Shown here: in pieces, positions 36,878 through 45,608 of the stretch
Layout: every line of letters starts with the position of its first letter
Position numbering within the stretch: position 1 is the first letter of the stretch
Assembly (NCBI RefSeq): GCF_000244755.1
Contig: NZ_AHOO02000009.1
Coordinates: 62,001 to 126,000 of the forward strand
Direction: 5' to 3'
DNA length: 64,000 nucleotides
Origin: Leptospira licerasiae serovar Varillal str. VAR 010
Lineage (GTDB): Bacteria; Spirochaetota; Leptospiria; Leptospirales; Leptospiraceae
Position numbers and translations under genes: made by a program
Notes under the pieces: generated by a model
Told to the model about the DNA's origin: nothing
The model's database searches: none
What the model saw: the letters and a program-made list of their open reading frames with translations, nothing else

Positions 36878-39420
36878 AGTTAAAAAAAGTCCTGATCAAA
36901 ATCGCTTTTCTCGCGGCAATCGCTCCATTGGATGTGTTTGCAGAAGTAACCTTTAAAGCTAGGCTATTCTCCAGACAAAAAAACCAAGGAGAAGCTAAGA
37001 CCCAAGTCTTACTCTTTGAAACAAAAAAGATCTATAAAACCGATGCAGAAGGTTACTTTGATGCTGTAGTACCTTCTCCAGGTATTTATACTTTCCGTAT
37101 CTTAAAAGTAGAAGATATGCAGGATATCAAAGGTAACGTGGACGCTTCCGGTCAAACAGTTACTCTTTATACTGACTCAGGCTCGGATTCTTCCGTGGCT
37201 TCCCCCAAGGCAAAGGTCCCGAAGGGAACAATCACGGTCGCTGCAGAAAGAGATAAACCTATTCTTTCCAGGACCACGATCAAATACGAAGAGATCAAAA
37301 GGATGCCTGGGACTTTCGGAGAACCGTTACGCGCCTTGGAAACGATCCCAGGTGTGGTTCCATCCGCGGCATTTGGCGGTGGCGCAAACAATTATGTGAT
37401 CCGGGGTTCCGATCCGAACTCGAACTTATATTTAGTGGATGATCTTCCTATTCTTTATCCGTTCCACTTCGACGGATTGAGCGCGGTAGTAAACGCAAAC
37501 CTGATCAAGTCGATCGATGTGTATACCGGTGTTTTCCCTGCAAACTTCAATAACGCGTTAGGCGGGGTTATTCATATCGATACGGTAGACAAGGTAGACA
37601 AGTCCCAGAAAAACCTGATCATCTCGGCTTGGTCCAGCAGCATCAGCTATATGAGCCCCACTTTCGGCGGCAAAGGTTATTTGATCGCTTCCGCTCGTGT
37701 AGGATATTTGGATAGATTTGTACAAGGTTTAACTTCCGCTTTAGGCGCTGACTTTCCGGAAGGACTTAGACTTCCAAGATTTGTGGACTCTCAAGTAAAG
37801 TTCGTCCATAATTTTAACGAACATCACCAAATCTCTTTCCATTCCTTTTATTCCAAAGATGACTTTGCGGCAAATCTTCCTGCGAAATACCAGAACGACC
37901 CTGCCAATGATTCGACTGCTGCATTTGCAGGCGCAAGCATTTCCTCCGGGCAAGGATTCCGGACCCAAGCATTACGCTATACTTGGAAACCGATCGATAC
38001 CTTCTCCAATCGTGTAACACTCATCAGTTACGATCCGTTTACCGACTTTAACGTTGCATTCGGTTCCATCCAAGGAAAGAACAGAGCTAGCGGTGCATAT
38101 AACGGCGTACGTCAGGATGCCTTCTGGGATCCGAATAAGTATTTCAGCGCTGAGTTCGGAACAGAATACAGGTTATTGAATTATTATTCTACCGGTTCCA
38201 GTATCATCCAAACAGATCCGAACAATTTAAGCCCCAACCCATACGATACCCAAAGTCCCGACTTTACTACCATTCCTACCAATATCACTGCAAAGGGAGC
38301 TTACTATAACGGTTATCTTACTACCAAGATCCGTTTAGGAAATCTGCATATTGAACCGGGAGCACGTTACGACTATATTCCGTACGTAAATAACAGTGCA
38401 TTCGGGCCTAGAGCACAGGCATCTTATAAATTCGAAGGTATCGGAAAAGGAACTACCATCTTCGCTGGTGGAGGTAATTTTTTCCGCTTCCCTCTGGATA
38501 CTAGATTCAACAAAGACAGCGGGAACCCTCACTTGGATTTCGAAAAGGTATTCAAGTACGGTGGAGGGATAGAACAATTACTAGAAGGGGATTACCAGAT
38601 CAAAGGAGAGATATTCAAACAAGAATATACCGACCTTATCGTGGACGACCCTTATATCACCGACTACGTTGGAACAAATCCGGACCCATATTCCAGGATC
38701 GCTCAACCTTTTATCGTAAACAAAAAGTTGAACTACTCCAATAGCGGAACCGGTTGGTCCAGAGGTTACGAATTAGTACTTCGCAAGAACTCTCGCCCAG
38801 GAACTAGGAATTGGTTCGGTTGGATTACCTACACATGGTCCCAAACATTCAGAAATAATAATATATTCACTCCTGATCCGGGCTCTGCACCTTTGAATAC
38901 CCAGGAGACCCAGATCGCCGCTGAGTTTTATAAGAATTCTAAAGAGACATTATACGACTACGACAGGACCCATGTGATCAATATGGTATTCGGTTGGAGA
39001 TGGAGCCAAGAATGGCAGTTCGGCGCCAGATGGTCCTACCTGACCAGCAGGCCGTTTACACCTATCGTGGGTGATGATGGGGGAAGGTTTAGTAACCCTG
39101 CAAACGGCCAAACCTATTGGGTCCCTCAATATGCCAATAACCCTGCCCTGGGAGAATATATCAATAGTCGTAGATTAAAGCCTTATCATCGACTTGACAT
39201 CCGTTTCGATAGATTTTTCAATTATGAATGGGGGTATATCAATACCTTCTTGGAGATAGTAAACGTATACCTGAGAGAGAACGTGGGTGGAGAGGATTTC
39301 GACAATACGAAACCTTATTCCAAAACGAACCCAAGTCCTAGCCCGACATTCGGAACAATTCCTTTGCCGGGTGGCGTGATCATTCCGTTCTTCAATATTG
39401 GTATCGAGGTGAAGTTCTAA
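36874..39420 (+). CDS. TonB-dependent outer membrane receptor
   Basis: An 848-residue receptor for energised uptake across the outer membrane. A signal peptide ends near VFA (about residue 23). A carboxypeptidase-regulatory-like beta domain follows (about 25-95), then the plug (about 125-245) with REPLRALETIPGV-like sequence, NNYVIRGSDPNSNLYLVDDL and GVFPANFNNALGGVIHI, then the 22-strand barrel ending in FFNIGIEVKF with the terminal aromatic typical of outer membrane proteins. No obvious TonB box is apparent. Substrate unknown: no siderophore or B12 genes adjoin, and no Fur-type box was seen. Confidence 0.93.
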   Translation: MKLKKVLIKIAFLAAIAPLDVFAEVTFKARLFSRQKNQGEAKTQVLLFETKKIYKTDAEGYFDAVVPSPGIYTFRILKVEDMQDIKGNVDASGQTVTLYTDSGSDSSVASPKAKVPKGTITVAAERDKPILSRTTIKYEEIKRMPGTFGEPLRALETIPGVVPSAAFGGGANNYVIRGSDPNSNLYLVDDLPILYPFHFDGLSAVVNANLIKSIDVYTGVFPANFNNALGGVIHIDTVDKVDKSQKNLIISAWSSSISYMSPTFGGKGYLIASARVGYLDRFVQGLTSALGADFPEGLRLPRFVDSQVKFVHNFNEHHQISFHSFYSKDDFAANLPAKYQNDPANDSTAAFAGASISSGQGFRTQALRYTWKPIDTFSNRVTLISYDPFTDFNVAFGSIQGKNRASGAYNGVRQDAFWDPNKYFSAEFGTEYRLLNYYSTGSSIIQTDPNNLSPNPYDTQSPDFTTIPTNITAKGAYYNGYLTTKIRLGNLHIEPGARYDYIPYVNNSAFGPRAQASYKFEGIGKGTTIFAGGGNFFRFPLDTRFNKDSGNPHLDFEKVFKYGGGIEQLLEGDYQIKGEIFKQEYTDLIVDDPYITDYVGTNPDPYSRIAQPFIVNKKLNYSNSGTGWSRGYELVLRKNSRPGTRNWFGWITYTWSQTFRNNNIFTPDPGSAPLNTQETQIAAEFYKNSKETLYDYDRTHVINMVFGWRWSQEWQFGARWSYLTSRPFTPIVGDDGGRFSNPANGQTYWVPQYANNPALGEYINSRRLKPYHRLDIRFDRFFNYEWGYINTFLEIVNVYLRENVGGEDFDNTKPYSKTNPSPSPTFGTIPLPGGVIIPFFNIGIEVKF

Positions 39421-39920
39421 TGCATATCCGGAGTTTGGGAAAGGTATATACACACTGGTTCGGATTATTCTCCGCTCTAGTTATATTCTCATACTGTTCC
39501 CAATATTCTCCGGAGACGCCTAACGAAAGCACATTAGTCTTACAATCTCTCTTAAATTATTCCGCAAATCCATCCGCAGCATGTAAGTCCTCCATGCAAG
39601 AAACGGAAGATTGTTTAAAAACTTCCTCCGATTTAAACGGAAGCGGACAAGCCGAAATTTCAGGATTATTCTCCGGTGGAACCGCTAAGAGTTATGAATC
39701 TTATTGCAGCCAGTTATTGGCCCAAGAGCAGATGTCCGGTTTAAATTCCAAAACCCAAGAATGCATTTTTAACTGTAACGAGGCCTATTGGTCCAAGGTC
39801 GAATCCGAGAACGATTGTAGCGGAGAAGGTTCTGAACTACTTATTTCTAATTCCGGAGTAGAGACCCTGGGCTGCGTCAGAAATTGCAAAGAACTTTATT
39901 CGCCAGAACCAGAACATTAA
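39420..39920 (+). CDS. Cys-rich lipoprotein following the TonB-dependent receptor
   Basis: A 166-residue lipoprotein whose start overlaps the receptor stop by one base (TAATG). The hydrophobic segment WFGLFSALVIFSYC ends in a candidate lipobox Cys26. The mature protein has eight further cysteines, several in short pairs (QECIFNC, LGCVRNC), pointing to four disulfides. No family recognised. Tight coupling to the receptor suggests a surface or periplasmic substrate-binding helper, in the manner of SusD- or TbpB-like partners, though no sequence resemblance to these is seen. Confidence 0.7.
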   Translation: MHIRSLGKVYTHWFGLFSALVIFSYCSQYSPETPNESTLVLQSLLNYSANPSAACKSSMQETEDCLKTSSDLNGSGQAEISGLFSGGTAKSYESYCSQLLAQEQMSGLNSKTQECIFNCNEAYWSKVESENDCSGEGSELLISNSGVETLGCVRNCKELYSPEPEH

Positions 39921-39999
39921 GTCCGAAATTTCGGAACAAAAACGGAATGACTGGGATCGTATCAGACAAAAAAACAGAAATTAAGAAGGAACTAATAAA

Positions 40000-40617
40000 A
40001 TGAGTTTTGAAAATGCTATCGGGTACATGGAAACGGCAATCTTTGTGATCATGGCGATCGCGAGTGTTCTTGCAGTAGCTGTTGTAGTAGAAAGAGCGAT
40101 CATATTCGTTAAAAATACGAAAGACTCCGCCTTCGTATTGCCTGAAATCATCCAAACCGCAAGAAAGGGAGATCTTTCCGGAGCTCCTAAATTTTCAGAA
40201 AATTATCCGGAGAATGTGTATGCAAGATTCGCTGACTTCTCCTCCGAACATTCCAAAGGCGGAAAAGAAAGCCTGGGCGAATTGATGGAAGGAAAAATGA
40301 TCGGAGAAAGAGTCGGCTTCGAGACAAGACTCTCCATTCTAAACACATTGGGAAATAACGCTCCATTTATCGGACTATTGGGAACGGTATTCGGAGTAAT
40401 CAGCGCATTCTATAAATTAGGGACTCTGGGAAACGCTGCAGGAGAAGTGGTAATGAGAACCATTTCACAAGCGTTACTCGCAACTGCTGTAGGTCTTGCA
40501 GTCGCAATTCCAGTAGTAATGGCAAATAACTACTTCACCAGAAAATTGAAAATCATCCAATCTAATCTGGAAATTCTTTCTAAAGAGTTTTTAGCAAGTC
40601 TGTCCCGGAAAGGTTAA
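40000..40617 (+). CDS. exbB: ExbB-type proton channel protein
   Basis: A 205-residue inner membrane protein with the MotA/TolQ/ExbB layout. It has an N-terminal helix (AIFVIMAIASVLAVAVVVERA), a cytoplasmic domain, then LNTLGNNAPFIGLLGTVFGV and ISQALLATAVGLAVAIPVVM, the two channel helices with conserved Gly, Thr and Pro. AAGGA lies about 12 bases before the ATG. It forms the motor with ExbD to energise TonB. Its neighbours on both sides make it a dedicated set for the receptor at 36874. Confidence 0.95.
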   Translation: MSFENAIGYMETAIFVIMAIASVLAVAVVVERAIIFVKNTKDSAFVLPEIIQTARKGDLSGAPKFSENYPENVYARFADFSSEHSKGGKESLGELMEGKMIGERVGFETRLSILNTLGNNAPFIGLLGTVFGVISAFYKLGTLGNAAGEVVMRTISQALLATAVGLAVAIPVVMANNYFTRKLKIIQSNLEILSKEFLASLSRKG

Positions 40618-40644
40618 ACAGAGGATTTCTAGAAAGGAGAATAT

Positions 40645-41049
40645 ATGGCAGGTCAAAGTTCTTCCGGCGACGGAGAAGAAATCGGCAGTATTAATATCAC
40701 TCCGATGGTGGACGTTATTTTAGTTCTATTGGTGATCTTTATGGTTACTGCAAACTTTTTAAAAAAAGAATCCATCAATATCAATCTTCCTAAAGCGGAC
40801 GCAGTGGATGCGAATTTAGCTAAAACCGTTCAAGTAGCATTGTCTAAAGACGGAAAAATTTTCTTAGAAGGGAACGAAACAGATTTCCCAAGACTCGAAG
40901 CTCAATTGCAGCGAGAAGCCAAGATCCGCCCGAACATGAGGATCACGTTATCCGCTGATTCTTCCCTTCCTTACGGCAAAATAGCGGAGACTATGGGAAA
41001 GATCAAAAAGGCCGGCGTGCACCAAATCGCATTATCCGTTAAAAGGTGA
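40645..41049 (+). CDS. exbD: ExbD-type motor protein
   Basis: A 134-residue protein with one transmembrane helix, INITPMVDVILVLLVIFMVT, where the Asp (MVDVILVLL) is the protonatable residue. The periplasmic domain follows with VQVALSKDGKIFLEGNET and a terminal KIKKAGVHQIALSV. A strong AAAGGAG site precedes the ATG. It is the partner of the ExbB 27 bases upstream and of TonB 9 bases downstream. Confidence 0.95.
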   Translation: MAGQSSSGDGEEIGSINITPMVDVILVLLVIFMVTANFLKKESININLPKADAVDANLAKTVQVALSKDGKIFLEGNETDFPRLEAQLQREAKIRPNMRITLSADSSLPYGKIAETMGKIKKAGVHQIALSVKR

Positions 41050-41058
41050 TCCGGAGAA

Positions 41059-41715
41059 ATGAACCCTACTCTGGAAAAAGTAAAGACTGACGTAATCCAA
41101 AAACTCAAAGAACTTTCTCTTTGGGAGATTTGTGTTTACGGATCACTTGCTTTTCACCTATTTCTGTTCTTAACATATTACTACGTCACTCACAAAGAAA
41201 AAGAATTCGTAGATTCAGAACAATTGGAGATGAACGTAGAAGTTGATATCCAAGATATTCCTCCTGAATTGATCGGAGGAGAAACTTCTCCCACTCATAA
41301 AGATCCGAACGAATGGGTAGAAGGTTCTAACGAAGAGGGAAAAGACCCGGATCCGAATGAGATCAAAGAGAACGAGATCAGCGGGGAAGGTACCGACAAA
41401 GACGGATTCCTATTCGCTTTTTACGGAGACAAGGCCCCTACTCCTATCATCGACTTTTCTTTGAGAGATTATTTTCCGGAGAATGCTCGAGCACAAGGGA
41501 TCTCTGACGCAATGATCTACTTGGAAGTGCAAGTGGATGAGAAAGGAAATCTGATCAATGCAAAGGTGATCAAATCTTCCATTCGAGGATACGGTTTCGA
41601 AGAGGCAGCAGTCAAAGTAATACGACTGGCTCGTTGGAGTCCCGGTTACGCCAAAGGAAGACCCACTCGTATGAACCACAGAGTTCCGGTCCATTTCGAG
41701 CTGGACGATAACTAA
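41059..41715 (+). CDS. tonB: TonB energy transducer
   Basis: A 218-residue protein with a cytoplasmic start, one anchor (ICVYGSLAFHLFLFLTYYYV, which includes the His found in TonB helices), an acidic Pro/Glu/Asp-rich spacer (about 55-120) and a C-terminal TonB domain (about 130-218). The C-terminal domain has SDAMIYLEVQVDEKGNLINA and GYGFEEAAVKVIRLARWSPG, the family's conserved Y/V-x-V-x-x-x-G and A-x-R-W-x-P pattern. The spacer is short and acidic rather than Pro/Lys-rich. It closes the exbB-exbD-tonB set. Confidence 0.92.
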   Translation: MNPTLEKVKTDVIQKLKELSLWEICVYGSLAFHLFLFLTYYYVTHKEKEFVDSEQLEMNVEVDIQDIPPELIGGETSPTHKDPNEWVEGSNEEGKDPDPNEIKENEISGEGTDKDGFLFAFYGDKAPTPIIDFSLRDYFPENARAQGISDAMIYLEVQVDEKGNLINAKVIKSSIRGYGFEEAAVKVIRLARWSPGYAKGRPTRMNHRVPVHFELDDN

Positions 41716-41736
41716 TCTTGACGTTCTAAACCGCCT

Positions 41737-41772
41737 AAATATTTCCATATTTTACACATAGGAAATATTTTT
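41737..41772 (+). terminator. AT-rich hairpin after tonB
   Basis: AAATATTTCC (41737-41746) pairs perfectly with GGAAATATTT (41761-41770) over a 14-base loop and is followed by TT. It lies 22 bases after the tonB stop and is a plausible terminator of the uptake locus, though the stem is AT-rich. Confidence 0.5.
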
Positions 41773-41859
41773 CCGAGTAAGATTCCTTAAATATTCAAGG
41801 TTGTTTTATAAGAATATAGCTGCGGTTTTCTTCCTAGTCCTCGTCCATTGTAACTATAG

Positions 41860-42438
41860 ATGGAATCCGGAGCTTGGAAATTCTTTCTGACAGGCGTAAT
41901 AACCAGTCTGATCATAATGTTCTTCTTTTCTCATTCCGACCCGGGAATGATCCAAGCGGAGAAGGATGTTCCTAAAGAAAACTTAGTTATAGCGGATAAA
42001 CAAAAAACCGTTTCCGTTCAGTCAGTTTTTGTTGGCAAACAAAGCTTCTTATATTTCGGATCTCTAGACTCTTCCAAAAACGATTTAGATCAAGTGGAGA
42101 AGTTCCTAAACTGGTTCGATATATCCGCACCAGGGGATTCACAATTCGTATTTATCAGTTTAACTCCCGAAAAAGACTCATACAATGATCTAAAGCTTAG
42201 ATTCGGTAAACTGACTGATAAGATAGTTTTACTCCAACCTACAAACTCAAGCGCCGCATTAGAACTAGCTAGAGCTTTCGGGATCCAAGCTTATATCCAA
42301 CCTGAAAGTGGAAATGTGAAGCACAAGACTGCACTTATCTGGGTGGATGATTCTCCTAAGATCAGAGGGATCTTTCCTAAAATTCCTGAAAAACCGGACT
42401 CTATAGATCTACCTTCCCTACTTGTCAGAGCAAAATAA
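41860..42438 (+). CDS. SCO1/SenC-like membrane-anchored protein lacking the metal cysteines
   Basis: A 192-residue protein with an N-terminal anchor (WKFFLTGVITSLIIMFFFSH). The rest follows the thioredoxin-like SCO1 pattern: KQSFLYFGSLDSSKNDLDQV, FVFISLTPEKDSYNDLKLRF (the usual I-S-x-D-P-x-x-D-T block) and HKTALIWVDDSPKIRGIFP (the usual His-x-x-x-x-L-I-D block). The canonical F-G-x-T-x-C-P-x-x-C copper/redox site reads FGSLDSSKND, so both cysteines are absent. It probably does not bind copper in the usual way. Placed after the TonB locus but behind a terminator-like hairpin. Confidence 0.6.
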   Translation: MESGAWKFFLTGVITSLIIMFFFSHSDPGMIQAEKDVPKENLVIADKQKTVSVQSVFVGKQSFLYFGSLDSSKNDLDQVEKFLNWFDISAPGDSQFVFISLTPEKDSYNDLKLRFGKLTDKIVLLQPTNSSAALELARAFGIQAYIQPESGNVKHKTALIWVDDSPKIRGIFPKIPEKPDSIDLPSLLVRAK

Positions 42439-42596
42439 GTTCCCGAAAATCCTTTAAAACGCCTCTTTCTATAAATTATTTTCCAAAAATTGGAATATTC
42501 TAGATTACTTTTTAAAAGGAAAATTCTTGAAAAAGCCCCCGGATCAGAAGTAGAGTAGAAAGCCGCGTTAACAAATTGTTTCCGGAGTCATTCCAA
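42439..42596. other. 158-base intergenic region
   Basis: It holds the small palindrome TTCCAAAAATTGGAA around 42481-42495 and AT-rich sequence. The stretch TTGAAAAAGCCC near 42528 followed by TAGAGT about 18 bases later could be a sigma-70 promoter for the gene at 42597. Neither site is firm. Confidence 0.3.
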
Positions 42597-43049
42597 ATGC
42601 AGAGACGTTTCGTATCGGTCCTATTCGTACTGATCCTATTATTCATTTCGCCAATTTCAGCATTAACACCTCCTCCTAGCCTGGAATCTCAGGTGAATTC
42701 TTCCGACTTTATCGCTTTGGCAAAACTTTCCAACGTAAAAGAAAGTAAGATCTCTTCCAATTCCATATCCGTAACAGCGAATGTGGAAATCCTTAAATCC
42801 CTGAAGGGAGGCAAGGAACTCCCACAGAAATTCGATATCGCATTTCTGATCTTTCCCGAATTATTCGGAAAATGGCTAAAGGCTGCTCCACAAGAAGGAG
42901 AATATATACTTTTTTTAATTAAGAAAAAGGTAAAGGACAGCAAGGGAACGGAATCCGAGATCATCGGCCTATACGAGCCCCATCCTTACGCTTTCAGAGA
43001 ATACAACAAACAACTAGAAGAAAACATTTTATCTTTAATTAAGAACTAA
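42597..43049 (+). CDS. Exported protein of unknown function
   Basis: The ATG at 42597 is chosen over an in-frame TTG at 42576 because GGAG at 42584-42587 gives proper spacing. It has a signal peptide (FVSVLFVLILLFISPISA), then a 125-residue mature part starting LTPPPSLESQVNSSDFIALA and containing VTANVEILKSLKGGKELPQK and EGEYILFLIKKK. The A-L-A-K-L ... V-L-K-G pattern recalls small secreted beta-rich domains often annotated as hypothetical. It is followed 11 bases later by the papain-like peptidase, so it may be co-transcribed and could be a partner or inhibitor; that is speculation. Confidence 0.65.
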   Translation: MQRRFVSVLFVLILLFISPISALTPPPSLESQVNSSDFIALAKLSNVKESKISSNSISVTANVEILKSLKGGKELPQKFDIAFLIFPELFGKWLKAAPQEGEYILFLIKKKVKDSKGTESEIIGLYEPHPYAFREYNKQLEENILSLIKN

Positions 43050-43060
43050 AGGACAAATAG

Positions 43061-45460
43061 ATGAAACCGAACTTACGTTTATTATCCGCTCTATTACTTT
43101 TACTCTCTACAACCGGTCTATTCTCCCAAACCCCTCCCGGCCTGGGAATGAAACAAGAACCTGCGGAACTTTTGGCTTCCCTTAAAGAAGCGAATCCAAA
43201 TCGGATCTCTCACAGAGGGCTCTCTTCTTCTGTGGATCTATCCCAATACATGCCTCCAGTAGGAGACCAGGGCCAACAGAGTTCTTGTGTGGCTTGGTCT
43301 ACTGCTTACGCCACTAAGTCTTTTCAGGAATATATGGAAAGAAAGGACAGAGGTTGGAAATTGAGCGATCCTTCGGGTACTCCAAACTACTCCAATATTT
43401 TTTCACCTGCCTTCATCTATAACCAGATCAATGGAGGAAGAGATAACGGTTCATTGATCTCAGATGCGATGAGATTGGTAGTGGAAAAAGGAGCCGCCCC
43501 TTGGTCTTCTATGCCATACAATGAAAGAGATTATTTGGCTCGCCCGCCTCAAGATGCATTTAATGTTGCTTCTTCTTATAAAGCAAAAGAGTTCTTAAGA
43601 GTTAGACAAACGGATCCAAACGAACTAAAAAACCAGCTCGCTCTCGGAAGGCCTGTTGTAGCGGGGATTCTAGTTTACGAAAACTTTATGAGCTTAAAAG
43701 GAAAAGAAGTATATAAAGAAGGAGTCGGGAAAACCTACGGAGGACACGCGATCGCGATCGTAGGTTACGATGATTCCAAAGGTGCGTTCAAGTTTATCAA
43801 CTCCTGGTCCACTCAATGGGGAGATAATGGTTACGGTTATATAGATTACAGATGGTTCACCAAGGTTTGCCAATCCGCTTTCGTTCTTGTGGATGATGTG
43901 ACACCCGCAACTACAACGAACACAACCACTACTACACCTTCTACGGATGTAAAACCTGTACCTCCTGAAAAAGTAAAGCCGACCGCTCCCAAAGAGATCG
44001 CGGCTACCCAAGGTTCTTTTTCGGATAAGGTAGTGTTGACCTGGGCCTCCGTTCCACTCGCGATCGGATACGAGATCCACAGAAAGGGCCCCGGAGATTC
44101 TTCCTTTTCTAAGGTTGGACTTTCGCAAACAAACGGATTTACGGACGACGGGATCCAAAAGGATATTGCCTACTCATATAAAGTTGCAACTTTAACGGAT
44201 ACTGATTCTTCCGATCTATCCGATGGAGAAGCAATCGGATATGCAAAAACGGAAGAGGCAAAAGCTCCGCCGAAAGTAGTGGGAGTTAAGGCAAGCCAAG
44301 GGCAATATCCGAATAAGATCGATCTAGTTTGGGAGTCTATTAGCGGTGTTACAGATTACTATGTATACAAGTGGAACTCCAACCAGAAAAAATATCTATC
44401 CGTCGGAAGAGTGAAAAATACGAACTACACTGACAATGCGGCCGCCAAGAATGGAGTAACTGAATTTTATGTAATCGCCGCAATCAGCAACGGCAAAACC
44501 GGGGATGCCTCCGATGCAGCTTCAGGTTATACTATGAAGTCGGAAGCGAAACCTCCTAAACCTTTCGGACTTACCGCTACAAAAGGATTATATAATAGTA
44601 AAATAGAAGTTCAATGGCAAAAGGTTTCAGGAGCTTCTAAATATCTGGTCTATCGTTACGATGTAAGCGGACTTTTTGGTGGAGGCGCTTGGTCCAAAGT
44701 TGGAGAAGAGGCAAAAGAAGCATTCATTGACGAAAAGTTAAATGGTCAATATGCATTCTATGCAGTCGCGGCAGTGAATAAGGACGGACAATCCGGACCG
44801 TTCTCCGATTACGCGTATGGATATATAGATCCAAACAAACATAGGGCGGCAAAACTTCCTAGTCCTACAAACCTAAAGGGAGCGCTCGACACCAAGACCG
44901 GAAAAATTTCCTTAAAATGGGACTCCGTAAAAGGAGCCAATGAATACTATGTGTATCGCAAAAAAAGAGGAGCTTCTTCTTGGGATTTCATTTCAGGGAC
45001 CAATGAAAAGACTACCAATTTTACTGCAGATGTTCCCGAAAAAGAAATTTTGTATCTGTATTCGGTGACTTCCAAAACGGATCTGGGAGGAGAAAGCGAT
45101 AAGGCCACACCGGTTTCCGCAGTACTTTCCCAAGCAAAACCAGCTAAGGTAATGCGCTCATTCGGAGGAGATTCTAGTTTAGAAAAATTTAAAGGACCTT
45201 GGACTGCGATGTCATGGGACGGCTCCAAAGGTGTAAACCAAGTTCTGCTCGAAATTGAAAGCCAAGATAATGTGAATTATGTTGTGAAGTTCAATAAACA
45301 GAAAATTTTCGAAGGGAGATATGTGGAAAACAGCCCTATCATCGATAAGGAAGGCAAATTCCGAATTGAGATCGAAAACGCCGGGGATGCTTTGCAGGTT
45401 ACTTTGAAAGATAACGGGATCATCAATCAAAAAGCGACCCTGAACTTTTTGAAAGAGTAA
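43061..45460 (+). CDS. Secreted C1 (papain-like) cysteine peptidase with fibronectin-III-like repeats
   Basis: 799 residues with a signal peptide (LLSALLLLLSTTGLFS). The papain-fold domain (about 45-285) has the oxyanion Gln and nucleophile in VGDQGQQSSCVAWST (Cys76), the catalytic His229 in GGHAIAIVGYD and Asn247 in FINSWSTQWGDNGYGYI. A Thr-rich linker follows (TTTNTTTTTPST). Then come about four fibronectin-III-like repeats of roughly 95 residues, each starting P-x-x-x-x-A-T/S-x-G with K-V-x-L-x-W and ending in a Y-x-V-x-A strand, and a C-terminal beta domain. A long prodomain is absent. Likely a secreted or surface protease acting on host or environmental protein. Confidence 0.9.
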   Translation: MKPNLRLLSALLLLLSTTGLFSQTPPGLGMKQEPAELLASLKEANPNRISHRGLSSSVDLSQYMPPVGDQGQQSSCVAWSTAYATKSFQEYMERKDRGWKLSDPSGTPNYSNIFSPAFIYNQINGGRDNGSLISDAMRLVVEKGAAPWSSMPYNERDYLARPPQDAFNVASSYKAKEFLRVRQTDPNELKNQLALGRPVVAGILVYENFMSLKGKEVYKEGVGKTYGGHAIAIVGYDDSKGAFKFINSWSTQWGDNGYGYIDYRWFTKVCQSAFVLVDDVTPATTTNTTTTTPSTDVKPVPPEKVKPTAPKEIAATQGSFSDKVVLTWASVPLAIGYEIHRKGPGDSSFSKVGLSQTNGFTDDGIQKDIAYSYKVATLTDTDSSDLSDGEAIGYAKTEEAKAPPKVVGVKASQGQYPNKIDLVWESISGVTDYYVYKWNSNQKKYLSVGRVKNTNYTDNAAAKNGVTEFYVIAAISNGKTGDASDAASGYTMKSEAKPPKPFGLTATKGLYNSKIEVQWQKVSGASKYLVYRYDVSGLFGGGAWSKVGEEAKEAFIDEKLNGQYAFYAVAAVNKDGQSGPFSDYAYGYIDPNKHRAAKLPSPTNLKGALDTKTGKISLKWDSVKGANEYYVYRKKRGASSWDFISGTNEKTTNFTADVPEKEILYLYSVTSKTDLGGESDKATPVSAVLSQAKPAKVMRSFGGDSSLEKFKGPWTAMSWDGSKGVNQVLLEIESQDNVNYVVKFNKQKIFEGRYVENSPIIDKEGKFRIEIENAGDALQVTLKDNGIINQKATLNFLKE

Positions 45461-45507
45461 CCAAGGCAACTCTCAATACGAAACGCGTGTAGGAACTCCT
45501 ACACGTG

Positions 45508-45544
45508 AAATCGATAAAAGATCTGCTTGATCTTTTATCGATTT
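45508..45544. terminator. Perfect 16-bp hairpin between convergent genes
   Basis: AAATCGATAAAAGATC (45508-45523) pairs with GATCTTTTATCGATTT (45529-45544) over a five-base loop. Position between the convergent peptidase gene and EAL gene suggests a bidirectional terminator, although no long T-tract follows. Confidence 0.6.
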
Positions 45545-45585
45545 GTGATAAGGCAATTCTGTCAAAGTGGGTACCACCGACCAGC

Positions 45586-45608
45586 CCCCACCCAGAACAA
45601 GGGTGGGG
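45586..45608. other. GC-rich hairpin inside the composite repeat
   Basis: CCCCACCC (45586-45593) pairs with GGGTGGGG (45601-45608) over a seven-base loop. It could end transcription of the EAL gene on the minus strand or be part of the repeat's own structure. Confidence 0.5.

Noticed and set aside
43694..44158. 154-codon minus-strand ORF inside the papain-like gene
   Set aside because: Antisense to the catalytic domain and first fibronectin-like repeat of the peptidase; composition is arginine/cysteine rich, as typical for a shadow frame.
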